DNA of 41,385 nucleotides from Yinghuangia elevatio (lineage in GTDB: Bacteria; Actinomycetota; Actinomycetes; Streptomycetales; Streptomycetaceae). Shown here one piece after another: positions 40,714 to 41,385 of the stretch (position 1 is the first letter of the stretch; each line of letters starts with the position of its first letter). The position numbers and the translations under genes are program-made. The notes under the pieces were generated by a model, which did no database searches, had not been told where the DNA came from, and was given only the letters and a program-made list of their open reading frames with translations. The stretch covers positions 1 to 41,385 of the forward strand of contig NZ_JBEZFP010000083.1 of assembly GCF_040649515.1 (NCBI RefSeq), in the 5' to 3' direction.

Positions 40714-41191
40714 GGGCCCATCCAAGCGGAACACCGACCAAAAATGCATAAGACAAGGACGCGGTCGGTGCCGAGGGTAGATCCGTACCGAGCGTCCCGG
40801 ACGGGGAGTCGGCGCCCGCTTCGGCGCCCAGTTCGACGCGAGTTCGCGGCGAGTTTGCGGCGAGTCCGAACAGTCCGCACATTGCATCGGAATGCGTCCG
40901 GCAGAACCCAGAAACAGGCAAATCTGATCGACGCCGATCACGTCGGCGTTACGGGTGTGCGGCCTACACGTGTCGCCTGAACAGGGCGGTAACGGTGCGT
41001 GTTGTTACCCATGCGTCGAGAGACAGTTAGCAGGTCGGGGGCCGTCTGTGAACCCCCTTGGCAGCAGCGGTTTCTGACGTGACGTTAGACACCTCTCACC
41101 ACAAGTCTCGACCGGCCGCGCGTACATTGCCGCTGTACGGGCGCAGCCGCCAGACGCGACATTGTTGAACCAGCACTTTGGGAGGCTCCAC
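40714..41191. other. Divergent region before the flavin monooxygenase gene
   Basis: 478 bases with no supported gene. A short hairpin pairs ACGCCGA (40931-40937) with TCGGCGT (40943-40949). A dyad GGTAAC (40988-40993) and GTTACC (41004-41009) with a ten-base spacer lies about 180 bases before the monooxygenase start and could be an operator. The A/T-rich stretch near 40735-40755 (TTATGCAT on the minus strand) may be the deacylase promoter. Confidence 0.4.
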
Positions 41192-41385
41192 GTGGAGTTC
41201 GGCATCTTCCTGAACGGTTACATCCCGGGACCGGCTGCGCACGATCGCGCTTCCGAGCACCTGATGCTGCAGCGCGAGCTGGAGCTGGCCATCAAGGCCG
41301 ACAAGCACAATTGGAAGTACGTCTGGTTCGGTGAGCACCACGCCCTGACCGAGTACTCCCACATGTCGGCCCCCGAGGTCGCGAT
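41192..41385 (+). CDS. Luciferase-like (LLM class) flavin monooxygenase, 5' part
   Basis: Only the first 64 codons are in the window; the gene continues to the right. The N terminus MEFGIFLNGYIPGP, the helix LMLQRELELAIKADK and VWFGEHHALTEYSHMSAPEV are typical of luciferase-like TIM-barrel enzymes, which use FMNH2 or coenzyme F420. The GEHH segment with its His pair is characteristic near the flavin site. GTG 41192 follows GGGAGG with good spacing. Confidence 0.9.
   Translation, partial: MEFGIFLNGYIPGPAAHDRASEHLMLQRELELAIKADKHNWKYVWFGEHHALTEYSHMSAPEVA

Overview
The window is very GC-rich DNA whose genes use GTG and TTG starts freely, overlap by GTGA or ATGA, and have G/C-ending third positions. 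A four-gene GTPase conservon followed by a cytochrome P450, DmdR/IdeR-type iron boxes, a DUF574 methyltransferase, DUF5994 proteins and a Glu-Asp-Phe tRNA cluster point to a filamentous actinomycete, most likely a Streptomyces or a close relative in the Streptomycetaceae. The two rare TTA leucine codons noticed (in cvnA and in a VWA lipid-anchorless membrane protein) fit that placement. Species cannot be told from this segment.

Layout. 0.2-4.4 kb: a peptide-exporter-like ABC half transporter, then a convergent, overlapping pair of a DUF1772 (anthrone-oxygenase-like) membrane protein and an FAD monooxygenase. 4.5-9.9 kb: a complete conservon, cvnA-cvnB-cvnC-cvnD-cvnE (sensor-kinase-like protein, roadblock protein, DUF742 protein, Ras-like GTPase, P450), genes overlapping or nearly so and probably one transcript. 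9.9-12.9 kb: a P-loop protein, an exported metallo-beta-lactamase-fold lipoprotein divergent from a TetR regulator, and a small ribbon-helix-helix-like protein. 13-17 kb: DUF574 methyltransferase, fatty acid desaturase coupled to a DUF5994 gene, a CBS-pair protein and a second DUF5994 gene. 17-20 kb: an orphan ABC-2 permease divergent from a NarL-type two-component system. 20-24 kb: tRNA-Lys, then a siderophore-binding lipoprotein convergent to two FecCD permeases, each transcription unit headed by an iron box but with no ATPase gene. 23.8-26.6 kb: a gene-poor stretch with short tandem repeats and an AT-rich island leading to a solute-binding/VWA fusion protein. 26.6-33.9 kb: HxlR regulator divergent from a thioesterase-like protein, a DEAD-box RNA helicase with long low-complexity tails, a large uncharacterised membrane protein, a fluoride-channel CrcB pair and a minimal zincin. 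34.1-35.4 kb: tRNA-Glu, tRNA-Asp, tRNA-Phe and, directly after, a sulfur-binding-domain HNH endonuclease of the kind that attacks phosphorothioated DNA. 35.4-41.4 kb: DUF6188-like protein, VOC protein, MerR divergent from an aldo/keto reductase, LysR coupled to a GNAT acetyltransferase and divergent from a DUF6817 protein, a YbaK-type deacylase, and the first 194 bases of a luciferase-like flavin monooxygenase.

How the genes work together. The conservon is a membrane-linked GTPase switch whose first gene carries a TTA codon at residue 7, which in streptomycetes would put the switch under the developmental tRNA gene bldA. The iron genes form a classic iron-repressed uptake regulon lacking its ATPase. 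Several regulator/target pairs (TetR-MBL, HxlR-thioesterase, MerR-aldo/keto reductase, LysR-DUF6817) are divergent with visible dyads between them. The rest is mostly monocistronic housekeeping or accessory genes separated by strong perfect-hairpin terminators. No insertion sequence, CRISPR array, prophage or biosynthetic megacluster was seen.
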